Positions 1 to 11,581 are shown, counted from the stretch's first letter. The stretch: 64,000 nt of DNA from Micropterus salmoides (GCF_014851395.1 NW_024041150.1:46042356-46106355), one strand, 5' to 3'. The notes: generated by a model not told the origin, from the letters alone. A program made the numbers and translations.

Positions 1-425
1 ACAGATTTGAGCATGTACAGTCAAGTTACAACAACTTCCTGTTGTCATGGTGAATCATCAATTTCACACCACGGGCACACCGTTGCATGAAAACTCACCA
101 TTTGTACAGTTTGTTAAAGTACAGAGCCCTCTAAATCCAAAAATGACCATAAAATTCAAAATGGCCGACTTCCTGTTGTGTTTAGAGCGTCGCTGCAAGA
201 GGCTTCTTGGACTTGATACATGTGCCACAGAAATTTAATACATGTAGGTGAAACATGTGGCGGGGGCTGCTTTGTTAAAGGTCACTTCCTGTTGCCAGCA
301 GGTGGCGCTATGACTGTGGGTGAATGTCGGCATGCACATGTGTTCAGGGCGGGACGTGTAAAATTTGGTACAGATCTGAGCATGTACAGTAAAGTTACAA
401 CAACTTCCTGTGAAACAGACAGGTG
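1..425. repeat. Fragment of a ~370-bp tandem/interspersed repeat
   Basis: The first 41 bases recur almost unchanged at 371-411, including the run GAGCATGTACAGT followed by an AAGTTACAACAACTTCCTG block. This implies a unit of about 370 bp, of which one full copy plus the start of a second is visible. The unit has several 'acttcctgttg' blocks and a CTCF-like motif. I see no credible coding potential; the short open frames here have no recognisable domain. Confidence 0.6.
295..308 (+). promoter_or_regulatory. CTCF-like core motif inside the 370-bp repeat
   Basis: CCAGCAGGTGGCGC matches every position of the vertebrate CTCF core consensus CCASYAGRKGGCRS. It lies in repetitive DNA, so it may exist in many genomic copies. 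Binding is inference only. Confidence 0.4.
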
Positions 426-429
426 ATCA

Positions 430-3400
430 GCAGCAGCAGGTGTAGAAAGACCAGAAACCAAACTGGAGTTCAGGAGAACATCTAGTCCGCTTTACTGCGA
501 AAAGTTCAAAGACCAGAAACCAAACTGGAGTTCAGGAGAACATCTTGTCCGTGTTACTGCGAAAGGTTTAGAGACCAGCAACCAAACTGAAGTTCAGGAG
601 AACATCTAGTCCGTTTTACTGCGAAAAGTTCAAAGACCAGAAACCAAACTGAAGTTCAGGAGAACATCTAGTCCGTTTTACTGCGAAAAGTTCAAAGACC
701 AGAAACCAAACTGGAGTTCAGGAGAACATCTAGTCTGTTTTACTGCGAAAGTTCAAAGACCAGAAACCAAACTGGAGTTCAGGAGAACATATAGTCCGTT
801 TTACTGCGAAAAGTTCAAAGACCAGAAACCAAACTGGAGTTCAGGAGAATATCTAGTCCGTGTTACTGCGAAAGGTTTAGAGACCAGAAACCAAACTGGA
901 GTTCAGGAGAACATCTAGTCCGCTTTACTGCGAAAAGTTCAAAGACCAGAAACCAAACTGGAGTTCAGGAGAACATCTTGTCCGTGTTACTGCGAAAGGT
1001 TTAGAGACCAGCAACCAAACTGGAGTTCAGGAGAACATCTTGTCCGTTTTACTGCGAAAAGTTCAAAGACCAGAAACCAAACTGAAGTTCAGGAGAACAT
1101 CTAGTCCGTTTTACTGCGAAAGTTCAAAGACCAGAAACCAAACTGGAGTTCAGGAGAACATATAGTCCGTTTTACTGCGAAAAGTTCAAAGACCAGAAAC
1201 CAAACTGGAGTTCAGGAGAATATCTAGTCCGTGTTACTGCGAAAAGTTCAAAGACCAGAAACCAAACTGGAGTTCAGGAGAACATCTTGTCCGTGTTACT
1301 GCGAAAGGTTTAGAGACCAGCAACCACACTGGAGTTCAGGAGAACATCTAGTCCGTTTTACTGCGAAAAGTTCAAAGACCAGAAACCAAACTGGAGTTCA
1401 GGAGAACATCTTGTCCGTGTTACTGCGAAAGGTTTAGAGACCAGAAACCAAACTGGAGTTCAGGAGAACATCTAGTCCGTGTTACTGCGAAAGGTTTAGA
1501 GACCAGCAACCAAACTGGAGTTCAGGAGAACATCTTGTCCGTTTTACTGCGAAAAGTTCAAAGACCAGAAACCAAACTGAAGTTCAGGAGAACATCTAGT
1601 CCGTTTTACTGCGAAAAGTTCAAAGACCAGAAACCAAACTGGAGTTCAGGAGAACATCTAGTCTGTTTTACTGCGAAAGTTCAAAGACCAGAAACCAAAC
1701 TGGAGTTCAGGAGAACATATAGTCTGTTTTACTGCGAAAAGTTCAAAGACCAGAAACCAAACTGGAGTTCAGGAGAATATCTAGTCCGTGTTACTGCGAA
1801 AGGTTTAGAGACCAGAAACCAAACTGGAGTTCAGGAGAACATCTAGTCCGCTTTACTGCGAAAAGTTCAAAGACCAGAAACCAAACTGGAGTTCAGGAGA
1901 ACATCTTGTCCGTGTTACTGCGAAAGGTTTAGAGACCAGCAACCAAACTGGAGTTCAGGAGAACATCTTGTCCGTTTTACTGCGAAAAGTTCAAAGACCA
2001 GAAACCAAACTGAAGTTCAGGAGAACATCTAGTCCGTTTTACTGCGAAAGTTCAAAGACCAGAAACCAAACTGGAGTTCAGGAGAACATATAGTCCGTTT
2101 TACTGCGAAAAGTTCAAAGACCAGAAACCAAACTGGAGTTCAGGAGAATATCTAGTCCGTGTTACTGCGAAAAGTTCAAAGACCAGAAACCAAACTGGAG
2201 TTCAGGAGAACATCTTGTCCGTGTTACTGCGAAAGGTTTAGAGACCAGCAACCACACTGGAGTTCAGGAGAACATCTAGTCCGTTTTACTGCGAAAAGTT
2301 CAAAGACCAGAAACCAAACTGGAGTTCAGGAGAACATCTTGTCCGTGTTACTGCGAAAGGTTTAGAGACCAGAAACCAAACTGGAGTTCAGGAGAACATC
2401 TAGTCCGTGTTACTGCGAAAGGTTTAGAGACCAGCAACCAAACTGGAGTTCAGGAGAACATCTTGTCCGTTTTACTGCGAAAAGTTCAAAGACCAGAAAC
2501 CAAACTGAAGTTCAGGAGAACATCTAGTCCGTTTTACTGCGAAAAGTTCAAAGACCAGAAACCAAACTGGAGTTCAGGAGAACATCTAGTCTGTTTTACT
2601 GCGAAAGTTCAAAGACCAGAAACCAAACTGGAGTTCAGGAGAACATATAGTCCGTTTTACTGCGAAAAGTTCAAAGACCAGAAACCAAACTGGAGTTCAG
2701 GAGAATATCTAGTCCGTGTTACTGCAAAAAGTTCAAAGACCAGAAACCAAACTGGAGTTCAGGAGAACATCTTGTCCGTGTTACTGCGAAAGGTTTAGAG
2801 ACCAGCAACCACACTGGAGTTCAGGAGAACATCTAGTCCGTTTTACTGCGAAAAGTTCAAAGACCAGAAACCAAACTGGAGTTCAGGAGAACATCTAGTC
2901 CGTGTTACTGTGAAAGGTTTAGAGACCAGAAACCAAACTGGAGTTCAGGAGAACATCTTGTCCGTGTTACTGCGAAAGGTTTAGAGACCAGCAACCAAAC
3001 TGGAGTTCAGGAGAACATCTTGTCCGTTTTACTGTGAAAAGTTCAAAGACCAGAAACCAAACTGAAGTTCAGGAGAACATCTAGTCCGTTTTACTGCGAA
3101 AAGTTCAAAGACCAGAAACCAAACTGGAGTTCAGGAGAACATCTAGTCTGTTTTACTGCGAAAGTTCAAAGACCAGAAACCAAACTGGAGTTCAGGAGAA
3201 TATCTAGTTCGTGTTACTGCGAAAAGTTCAAAGACCAGAAACCAAACTGAAGTTCAGGAGAACATCTAGTCCGTTTTACTGCGAAAGGTTTAGAGACCAG
3301 CAACCACACTGGAGTTCAGGAGAACATCTAGTCCGTTTTACTGCGAAAAGTTCAAAGACCAGAAACCAAACTGGAGTTCAGGAGAACATCTAGTCCGTGT

Positions 3401-4258
3401 TACTGTGAAAGGTTTAGAGACCAGAAACCAAACTGGAGTTCAGGAGAACATCTTGTCCGTGTTACTGCGAAAGGTTTAGAGACCAGCAACCAAACTGGAG
3501 TTCAGGAGAACATCTTGTCCGTTTTACTGCGAAAAGTTCAAAGACCAGAAACCAAACTGAAGTTCAGGAGAACATCTAGTCCGTTTTACTGCGAAAAGTT
3601 CAAAGACCAGAAACCAAACTGGAGTTCAGGAGAACATCTAGTCTGTTTTACTGCGAAAGTTCAAAGACCAGAAACCAAACTGGAGTTCAGGAGAACATAT
3701 AGTCCGTGTTACTGCGAAAGGTTTAAAGACCAGCAACCAAACTGGAGTTCAGGAGAACATCTTGTCCGTTTTACTGCGAAAAGTTCAAAGACCAGAAACC
3801 AAACTGAAGTTCAGGAGAACATCTAGTCCGTTTTACTGCGAAAAGTTCAAAGACCAGAAACCAAACTGGAGTTCAGGAGAACATCTAGTCTGTTTTACTG
3901 CGAAAGTTCAAAGACCAGAAACCAAACTGGAGTTCAGGAGAACATATAGTCCGTTTTACTGCGAAAAGTTCAAAGACCAGAAACCAAACTGGAGTTCAGG
4001 AGAATATCTAGTTCGTGTTACTGCAAAAAGTTCAAAGACCAGAAACCAAACTGGAGTTCAGGAGAACATCTTGTCCGTGTTACTGCGAAAGGTTTAGAGA
4101 CCAGCAACCACACTGGAGTTCAGGAGAACATCTAGTCCGTTTTACTGCGAAAAGTTCAAAGACCAGAAACCAAACTGGAGTTCAGGTGAACATCTAGTCC
4201 GTTTTACTGCGAAAGGTTCAAAGACCAGAAACCAAACTGGAGTTCAGGAGAACATCTT
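430..4258. repeat. 62-bp minisatellite, about 61 copies, with higher-order structure
   Basis: The unit is 62 bp, sometimes 61 when one A of the 'gcgaaaag' run is missing. It contains AGACCAGAAACCAAACTGGA and TTCAGGAGAACATC. Variants alternate between 'aagttcaaagacc' and 'aggtttagagacc', and between 'catctagtcc' and 'catcttgtcc'. Blocks recur at longer intervals: 830-1757 is repeated at about 1758-2685 (928 bp = 15 units), and 2463-2900 at 3762-4197 (1,299 bp = 21 units). Since 62 is not a multiple of three, every frame cycles through the same three peptides. The open frames are by-products. Confidence 0.95.
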
Positions 4259-4727
4259 AATGTGGGTTAATTGAAGTCTCTATTGGATCAGTCAGGTCAG
4301 GATGGGGTGGGGGGGCCCAGGTGGGGCTGGTTCCTCTGAACTGTTCTGCTGTGTTTCAGGCCTGCTGTTCTGTAGAGGTCTGTAGGGGTCTACGCGGTGT
4401 TTGTGGTCTGTAGAGGTCTACGCGGTGTTTGTGGTGGTTTCTGCATTGAGTGGAGGCTGATCTGTTAATCCTGATCTGGATTAAGTCCATCCTCAGAGAT
4501 CACAGCTCCCAGCTGGTCTGCAGCCAGGAATAGAGGCAGAATTAGACCTGCACTAACCTGCCTGGAACAGCCTGGAAAGACCTGGAAAAACCTGGAACGG
4601 GTGTATGTGGTCTGATAGATGACCAGTCTGATGGTGGTGCCAGCTGGTGGAAATGTAGTCACCGTGACAAGGTCCTGGCTCAGAACCTGACCACATCCTT
4701 ACTGTGCGTACAGTCCTCTGTTTATCA
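4259..4727. other. Non-repetitive spacer, no gene seen
   Basis: Mostly unique sequence between two minisatellites. A GGTGGGGGGGCCC run lies at about 4305-4318. A short duplication of 'ctgtagaggtctacgcggtgtttgtgg'-type sequence lies at about 4370-4437. No exon, promoter or element was recognised. Confidence 0.5.
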
Positions 4728-5285
4728 AATCATATTATAATCTTAATAATTATAGTAAAATTATCAACAATAGCAAAACTAATATTGTCACTAGTAATAA
4801 TAATTATACTAATATCACCAGTAATAATTAAACTAATATTGTCGCTAGTAATAATTAAACTAATATTGTTGCTAGTAACAATAATAACTATACTAATATT
4901 ATCACTAGTAATAATTAAACTAATATTGTCGCTAGTAACAATAATAATTAAACTAATATTGTCACTAGTAATAATTAAACTAATATTGTCGCTAGTAACA
5001 ATAATAACTATACTAATATTATCACTAGTAATAATTAAACTAATATTGTCGCTAGTAACAATAATAACTATACTAATATTATCACTAGTAATAATTAAAC
5101 TAATATTGTCGCTAGTAACAATAATAATTAAACTAATATTGTCGCTAGTAACAATAATAATTAAACTAATATTGTCGCTAGTAACAATAATAATTAAACT
5201 AATATTATCACTAGTAATAATTAAACTAATATTGTCGCTAGTAACAATAATAATTAAACTAATATTGTCGCTAGTAATAATAATA
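4728..5285. repeat. AT-rich minisatellite of 27- and 33-bp units
   Basis: Units of 27 bp (ending TAATATTGTCGCTAG) and 33 bp (with an inserted AACAATAATAACTATAC-type segment) alternate about 19 times. Both lengths are multiples of three and the sequence contains no stop in the relevant frames. It therefore stays open on both strands and yields artificial Leu/Ile/Val-rich and Ser/Asp/Asn-rich peptides. These are not genes. Confidence 0.9.
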
Positions 5286-5287
5286 TT

Positions 5288-5815
5288 ATATATTGTCGCC
5301 TTTAAAACTGCTATGGTGAAGCCCCTTCTGAAGAAGAAGAATTTAGATGCTACAGTACTCAATGGCACAACCGGTATCCAATTTGCCATTCCAAAGTAAA
5401 ATTTTAAAGTAAAAGTAAAAAAAAAAAAGTAAAGCAAAGTAAAAGCAAAGTAAAAGTTAAGTAAAATTTTAGAGAAAGTTGTTTTTAAATCAGCTGAAAG
5501 ATTTAATTAACTCCCAAAATATTTATGATAAATACCAGTCTGGTTTTCGAACCAATCACAGTACTGAGACAGCATTGGTAAAAATTGTTAATGATCTTAG
5601 ATGGAACATGGATATGAAAAAAACATCAATATTAATGCTACTTGATCTAAGTGAAGCTTTTGATACAGTAGATCACTCAATTCTTCTAAACAGACTGCAC
5701 AAGCTGATTGGCTTCTCAGGAACTGTTCTTAATTGGTTCCGATCATATCTCACTGATATAGAATTCTTTGTGTGTATTGATGAATCTCTATCCGGAAGAC
5801 ATAAAATGAATAGCA
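5288..5815 (+). mobile_element. LINE reverse-transcriptase fragment (L2/CR1-like)
   Basis: Two coding blocks are visible. The first, at about 5290-5345, reads FKTAMVKPLLKKKNLDATVL, the usual lead-in to the palm domain. The second, at 5479-5815, has YDKYQSGFRTNHSTETALV, LLDLSEAFDTVDHSILLNRL (RT block A with the first catalytic Asp) and NWFRSYLTD. An A-rich tract at 5395-5465 separates them. The fragment stops before the YADD box, where it abuts the oppositely oriented LINE 3' end. Assignment to the L2/CR1 group is from motif style. Confidence 0.8.
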
Positions 5816-5992
5816 CAACAACAGTTATCTCACAGCACTTTTCATAAAAGAGCAGGTCTAGACCGAACTCTGTGATGATATTTACAGAAGCCCAACAGTT
5901 CCCACCAAGAGCAGCACTAGGAGACAGAGGCAAGGAAAAACTTCCTTTAAGAGGCAGAAACCTCGAGCAGAACCATGACTCAGGGTGGGCGG

Positions 5993-5995
<3 letters not shown>

Positions 5996-6042
<47 letters not shown>

Positions 6043-6269
6043 GGGAGAGAGAGATAGAGAGAGAGAGCGAGATGGAGAGATGGAGAGAGAGAGAGAGAGA
6101 GAGGGAGGGAGAGAGGGAGAGATGGAGGGAGGGAGAGAGAGAGAGGGAGGGAGAGAGGGAGAGATGGAGGGAGAGAGGGAGAGAGAGTGAGAGAGAGAGA
6201 GAGGGAGGGAGATAGAGAGAGGGAGAGAGAGAGAGATAGAGAGAGAGAGCGAGATGGAGAGATGGATGA

Positions 6270-6328
<59 letters not shown>
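5996..6328. repeat. (GA)n/(GGGA)n microsatellite
   Basis: About 330 bp of GAGAGA with GGGA, GATGGAGA and GATAGAGA interruptions lies inside the 3' UTR of the minus-strand LINE. The purine strand is the plus strand. Long Arg/Glu or Ser/Leu open frames here are repeat artefacts. A mirror-symmetric polypurine tract of this kind could form H-DNA. Confidence 0.95.
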
Positions 6329-6734
6329 AGCCTACACAATATACACACAGAGGTACAGACAGTAAAGGTGATGTTGCTATAGACTAAATGACAAATGGTA
6401 CAGATATTTATAATAGTGTTAATGATAACAGTCGTAATGTTAATGATTATAATAACAATAAGACTAGCAACAATAGTCGTTGCAGCAGAGGGTGTCGAGC
6501 AGGAACACGGGGGCAGCAGGTGACCCGCAACCACAGATCCAGACTCCACAGCTCCAGAGCCAGAAAACCTGCAGGAAGTGATAGGAGGAGAGAGGAGAGG
6601 GACGAGAAAGCACAAGACTACCAGAAAGGGGAGAAGTTGAGTTAGTAACATGCAATAATGGGATGAGGTTGCATACAGAGGGAGAGAAAGTAGAGGAGAG
6701 AGGAGCTCAGTGCATCATGGGAAATCCCCCGGCA

Positions 6735-7345
6735 GTCTAGGCCTATAGCAGCATAACTAAGGGATGGTTCAGGACTCACCTGAGCCAGCCCTAACTATAA
6801 GCTTTATCAAAGAGGAAAGTCTTAAGCCTACTCTTAAATGTGGAGATGGTGTCTGCCTCCTGAACCCAAACTGGAACCTGGTTCCACAGGAGAGGAGCTT
6901 GATAGCTGAACGCTCTGGCTCCTAGTCTACTTTTGGAGACTCTAGGAACCGCAAGTAACCCTGCATTCTGGGAGCGCAGTGCTCTGGTGGGGTAGTAAGG
7001 TACTATGAGCTCTTTAAGATAAGATGGTGCCTGACCATTAAGAGCTTTGTAGGTAAGAAGAATGATTTTAAATTCTATTCTGGATTTTACTGGAAGTCAA
7101 TGCAGAGAAGCTAAAACAGGAGAAATGTGATCTCTTTTCCTGGTTCCTGTCAGAACACGTGCTGCAGCATTCTGGATCAGCTGAAGAGTCTTAATGGACT
7201 TTTTCGAGCAGCCTGATAATAAGGAATTGCAGTAATCCAGCCTAGAAGTAACAAATGCATGGACTAGTTTTTCTGCATCATTTTTAGACAGGATGTTCCT
7301 GATTTTCGCAATATTACGTAGGTGAAAAAAGGCGGTCCTTGAAAT
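6735..7345 (-). pseudogene. LINE ORF2 RT C-terminal remnant
   Basis: The frame reads FFHLRNIAKIRNILSKNDAE, then FVTSRLDYCNSLLSG, IQNAAARVLTGTRKRDHI and ASLH followed by a stop near 7098. The family normally has Trp at this position (HWLPV), so a TGG to TGA change is likely. Beyond the stop the same frame continues with family features such as an ALRSQNAGLLAVPRV-type segment and an LLWNQVP-type segment. This is the non-catalytic 3' end of ORF2. Confidence 0.8.
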
Positions 7346-8308
7346 CTGACTCATCATGTACAAACTGAAATCGATCTGACAAATAGGACTTAAACCAGCT
7401 TTGAGTGGTTCCTTTAATGCCAATGAAATGTTCCAGTCTCTGCAATAGGATCTGGGAGGGACTGAAATTAGCATAGGAGTCCTCCGTTACTTTGTGACTT
7501 GATAATGAATTTAGAGCTGATGGAATCACATCCTTAAATTTAGCAGACAGACATCTTGTATAGACATTTTTGCCCAATGGCGAGTAGTTCAGCAATACAA
7601 ACTCAAAAGTTATCAAACAGTGGTCGGATAAAGAGGGATTCTGTGGGAACACCACTAAATGTTCAATTTCAATACCATACACCAAAACAAGGTCGAGGGT
7701 GTGGTTAAAACAGTGAGTCGGTTCATGAACACTCTGAGAGAAGCTGATGGAATCTAACAAAGAGATAAACGCAGTACTGAAGCTGTCATTCTCAACGTCC
7801 ACATGAATATTAAAATCTCCTACAATAATAACTTTGTCCGTTTTAAGGACTAAAGTTGACAAAAACTCTGCAAACTCAGATAAGAATTCAGAGTACGGGC
7901 CAGGTGCTCGGTACACTATAACGAAGAGAATTGGTTGCAGTGATTTCCAACTTGGGTGTGAAAGACTAAGAACAAGGCTTTCAAATGAGTTATAGTTTGG
8001 TTTAGGTTTAGAGCTGATTAGTAGGCTAGAGTCGAAGATAGCTGCAACTCCACCTCCTCGGCCTGTGCCTCGAGGAATGTGAGTATTAATATGACTGGGA
8101 GGGGTGGATTCATTTCAACATATTCTCCATCACCCAGCCAGGTTTCAGTAATACCAAATAAATCAATATCATAATCTGATATTAGTTCATTTACTAGTAC
8201 ACCTTTAGAAGAGAGAGATCTGATGTTTAAGAGTCCACATTTAACTCTCCTATTCGTTTGCACTATTGCTCTTGTGGTTTTAATTTTTATGAGGTTTTTA
8301 TGCCTCAA
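7314..8308 (-). pseudogene. LINE ORF2 endonuclease remnant
   Basis: This is an APE-type endonuclease that would nick target DNA for reverse transcription. The N-terminal part (8308-8018) shows CGLLNIRSL and GITETWL. After a frame change, 7916-7314 shows VIIVGDFNIHVD, a THCFNHTLDLVL block and a final SDHCLITFEF (catalytic Asp-His motif). The two parts are in different frames and the connecting sequence is damaged, so no intact protein is possible. The last ~45 residues belong to the RT domain, joined by a deletion. Confidence 0.85.
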
Positions 8309-8618
8309 CTAAAACCTACGGTGAGGCATCCTTTCAATCTCATGGCCCGCGTTTGTGGAACTCCCTTCCTGTTGAGCTGAGAGCAGCAGGAAATCTGGAC
8401 ACGTTTAAAGGCAAAGTAAAGACATACCTATTTAACCAAGCGTTTAACTGAGCTGTATTTTGGGTGGGGCGGGGATTGATTGTTGGGCTTGACCTGCTTT
8501 TTATTTCATTTTATAGTATTTTGAATATTTTAAATGGTTCTATAGTGTGAAGCACTTTGTGTTACATGTATTTGTATGAAAAGTGCTATATAAATAAAGA
8601 TTGATTGATTAAATGTTT
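8309..8618 (+). mobile_element. LINE 3' end fragment (L2/CR1-like)
   Basis: The last ORF2 codons read GEASFQSHGPRLWNSLPVEL, followed by a TFKGKVKTYLFNQAFN-type block and a stop at about 8450. A ~160-bp 3' UTR follows, with 'aagtgctatataaataaa' and a TTGATTGATT tail that is typical of L2-like elements. The fragment abuts the head of the minus-strand LINE, so the elements are nested or chained. Confidence 0.8.
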
Positions 8619-8639
8619 CACTAGTGTTTTCAGTGATAT

Positions 8640-9805
8640 ACCGTTTTGTGATTACCTCTGTTTGTACATTTGTGTGCACGCGGATGATCAGAGAGAGCAA
8701 CATCAGTCACCACAACCTTGGAGATGACCAAGTGGTGGTAGAACATATCATTGGGTTATGAACTTTTTATTTGACAGGGAAACACAAGTAAGGGTAGGTG
8801 CAGAATACTCCAGTGTATATAAAGGTGGAGAATGGGACTCCGCAAGGTAGTGTGTGTAGCCCGCTGTTGTTCAACATAATGTTAAATGGCATCTTCTCTT
8901 GGGTTGAACAAAGCGTAGGGAAATCTTTCTACGCAGATGATGGGGCTCTGTGAGTAAGAGGCCGCAATGTTTCACGTCAGTAAGAAAATGCAAGCTGCAA
9001 TAGCTGCTGTGGAAAAATTAGCAAATACATGGGGATTCAAATTATCTGTAGCAAAGACACAAGTGATCTGTTTCTCAAGGCGGCATAAAGTCACGCCTAT
9101 TTCTATGAAGTTATATGAACAACCACTTGAGCTGGTCAAAACAGTTGATGATGATAAGCTCACATGGAAAATTCATTTAGACAAAGTTGAGATCAAATGT
9201 AAAAAGGTCATCAATATACTTTGTTGTCTGTCAGGACAAGAGTGGGCAGCAAGCAGAGCAGCTCCACAAAATATTTACTGGGCACTCATGAAATCCGTTT
9301 TTGACTGGATGTGTAGCGTACATGTCAGCAGCAGAATGAAACCTTAAGAAGTTGGATGTATTACAAGCTCAGGCCTTGAGAATTTGCAGTGGCTCAGTCA
9401 GAACATCTCCGGTGTCAGCAATGCAGGTGGAAATGGGAGAAATGCCCTTAAGGATCAGGCGAGTAAAGTTAATGCTGGCATACTTGGTTAATCTCCAGGG
9501 GCTCTTAATAGATTGCTGGGAGCACAATGAGACAAATGTCACAAGTGCTGGGTGGATTGGTGATGCAAAGGCAGAAGTCATAGGATTAAGACAATTAGAT
9601 TACAGCCCTACAGTGTCACAGTCTGTAGATCTAAACATACAGCAGGAATTGAAGATATGTCAAAGAAACTTCCAGAATGCAGCATAGTACAGAATTATTT
9701 TGATCTGCATTTTTCAGACTCCGTGTTTATATTCCCAGACGGCTCCAAAGATCCTGATCCAGGGCATGCAGGTGCAGCAGTTTATATTCCAGCAAGTGAG
9801 TCATG
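8640..9805 (+). mobile_element. I/Nimb-like LINE fragment with RT and RNase H
   Basis: The RT part near 8826-8945 reads NGTPQGSVCSPLLFNIMLN and then FYADDGAL followed by a stop; the YADD codons are at 8930-8941. Downstream frames give KLSVAKTQVICFSRR and, at about 9355-9490, LQAQALRICSGSVRTSPVS. An RNase H start, FPDGSKDPDPGHAGAAVYIP, lies at 9733-9792. A LINE with RNase H after RT points to the I/Nimb/R1 group. Frames are broken by stops and shifts. The RNase H domain is cut by a Tc1 element after about 25 residues. Confidence 0.75.
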
Positions 9806-10772
9806 TTTTAAGAAAAGAGATGAATGTGCTTTGGTCCGAAATGTGCATATCAACCCAAGATCAAAAGCAACAGACCTTGTGAAGATGCTGGCTGAAGCTG
9901 GTAAGAGTGTGTCATTATCCACAGTGAAACGAATACTGTACCGACAAGGCCACTCTGCCAGGAAGAAGCCATTGCTCCAAAAGAAACCAGATTACAGTTT
10001 GCAAGTGCACACAGGGACAAGGACCTTAATTTCCAGAGACATGTCCTTTGGCCTGATGAAACTAGAATCAAACGGTTTGGCCATAATGACCATTGTTACG
10101 TTTGGAGGACAAAGGGGGAAACTTGCAAGTCTGAGAACACCATCCCGACGGTGAAATACAGGGGTGGCAGCATCATGGTGTGGGGTTGTTTTGCTGCAGG
10201 AGGGACTGGTGCACTTCACAAAAATGATGGCATCATGAGGAAAGACCATTATGTGGGAAATACTGAAGCAACATCTCAAGACATCAGCCAGGAAGTTAAA
10301 GCTTGGGCGCAAATGGGTCTTCCAATTGGACAATGACCCGAAGCATACTGCCAAACTAGTTCCAAAGTGGCTTAAGGATAACAAAGTGGCCATCACAAAG
10401 CCCTGATCTCAATCCCACTGAAATGGGCAGAGCTGAAAAGGCATGTGCAAGCAAGGCGGCCTACAAACTCAGGACGAATGGGCCAAAATTCCTGCCAACT
10501 ATTGTGAGAAGCTTGTGGAAGGATATCCAAAACGTTTGACCCAAGTCATCCAGTTTAAAGGCAATGGTACCAAATACTAATGAAATGTATGTAAACTTCT
10601 GACTTTGACCAAAGTAATCAAAAGATCCTTCTCTCATTATGGCATTCTGGCATTTAGCAAATATAAATTATTTTGGTAATCCTACTGGGCATAAAGCAGG
10701 AAAAGTGATTTCATGTCAGACAAAAAGCTTGCGAGTCTTTTTATCTAGTGTATGTTAACGTCTGGTTTCAAT
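9800..10772 (+). mobile_element. 5'-truncated Tc1-like transposon
   Basis: The transposase coding remains begin within the helix-turn-helix region (KRILYRQGHSARKKPLLQ). They continue in shifting frames with a GGSIMVWGCFAAGGTG block (10156-10212), an LDNDPKHTAK block around the second catalytic Asp (about 10328), and PSQSPDLNPTE near 10410. The 3' end has a terminal-repeat-like sequence ending GTGTATGTTAACGTCTGG near 10768. The left terminal repeat and transposase N-terminus are absent, and several frameshifts and stops make it inactive. It interrupts the RNase H of the preceding LINE. Confidence 0.85.
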
Positions 10773-11460
10773 CCACATACACAAAAACAGTGTGGGACAC
10801 CGTAGTTTTCTCTGGACCCCTGCCAAATCTAACACACCTGTCACTGTAAATTTGATGAAATAAAAGTGATATACAACAGTTATTACACAATCTTTCAAAA
10901 TATACCAGGTGAATGTCCATATGTTCACTTACAGTATTTCTCTCCATACAACCACGTTCCAAATAACATAACGCCTCCAAAACGATGATTAAAACAGTCA
11001 CGCTTGACAGGCTACAGCTTAAGAACAGAACATCCTACAGGGCTCTTTCTCTTCATATCGAAGAGACGATTCGATTGATATCCTGCATGCCTGTGTAGCT
11101 CCTATGGGTCGCCAGCAGAGGCCGATAAAGGCCGCCTCCGCCAAAGCAAACTCTTCTTCTCTACTTCAATCTGACAAGAGAAACGAAACTTATCAGCTCA
11201 GTAACCTCACCAAAGGTGGCGGCCCGCCAGACGTCTCCGTCGATACAAAGGACAACAGGAGAACAGCGAAAAGCAATACCGGGCAGGTCCAGTACCAAGA
11301 GGTTAAACCGGTTTAAACTGGTTTAAACTGGTGAAACCGGTTTAAACTGGTCAAACTTGGTATAAACTGATTTAAACTAGTTTAAACTGGTAGAACTGGT
11401 GAATTCAGTAATTAGCGTTAGAAAGAATAAAACAGTGAAACAGCTTCAGTCCAGTTCAGT
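10773..11460. other. Intergenic sequence downstream of the eif4e2-like gene
   Basis: No recognisable gene. It includes a CG-rich stretch at 11100-11300 and short GTTTAAACTGGT-type tandem repeats at 11303-11400. Short open frames on both strands lack domains. Confidence 0.5.
11303..11400. repeat. Short GTTTAAACTGG tandem repeat
   Basis: About eight imperfect copies of an 11-13-bp motif (GTTTAAACYGGT, GTGAAACCGG, GTCAAACTTGG). It lies just beyond the polyadenylation signal of the minus-strand gene. Confidence 0.8.
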
Positions 11461-11463
11461 CAC

Positions 11464-11469
11464 TTTATT
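11464..11469 (-). terminator. Polyadenylation signal of the eif4e2-like gene
   Basis: AATAAA on the minus strand (TTTATT on plus), about 115 nt after the stop codon. The short 3' UTR contains a TG repeat at 11476-11494. Confidence 0.75.
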
Positions 11470-11581
11470 GGTCCCACACACACACACACACACACCCCCT
11501 CCACTGGCCAATGGCGGAGCAGAGGGTCCCGATGATGATCTGCGTCCTGATTTGACAGAAGGGAGGTCAGCTGACATGTCT

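Larger units (their letters stand above)
5815..8308 (-). mobile_element. Degenerate LINE (L2/CR1-like) with internal deletion of the RT core
   Basis: Read on the minus strand, this runs from an endonuclease domain (8308 downward) through an RT C-terminal region (about 7345-6735) to a long 3' UTR. The UTR ends near 5815 with the 'aaaagtgctgtgagataactgttgttgtg' type of tail seen in fish L2 elements. The catalytic RT core, including the YADD box, is missing: the frame passes from a GIKGT.QSWFKSYLSDRFQF block straight to the post-YADD LRNIAKIRNIL block. A large GA microsatellite sits in the 3' UTR. Confidence 0.85.

Noticed and set aside
1231..4197. Cys/Arg-rich repeated open frames (KVQRPETKLEFRRT type)
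   Set aside because: Translation of the 62-bp satellite in rotating frames; no start context, no splice signals, no family.
4704..5437. Open frames of ~230 codons on both strands
   Set aside because: The 27/33-bp units are multiples of three and lack stops, so both strands stay open. The peptides are low-complexity repeats.
5872..6651. Glu/Arg-rich and Ser/Leu-rich open frames
   Set aside because: Translation of the GA/TC microsatellite in a LINE 3' UTR.
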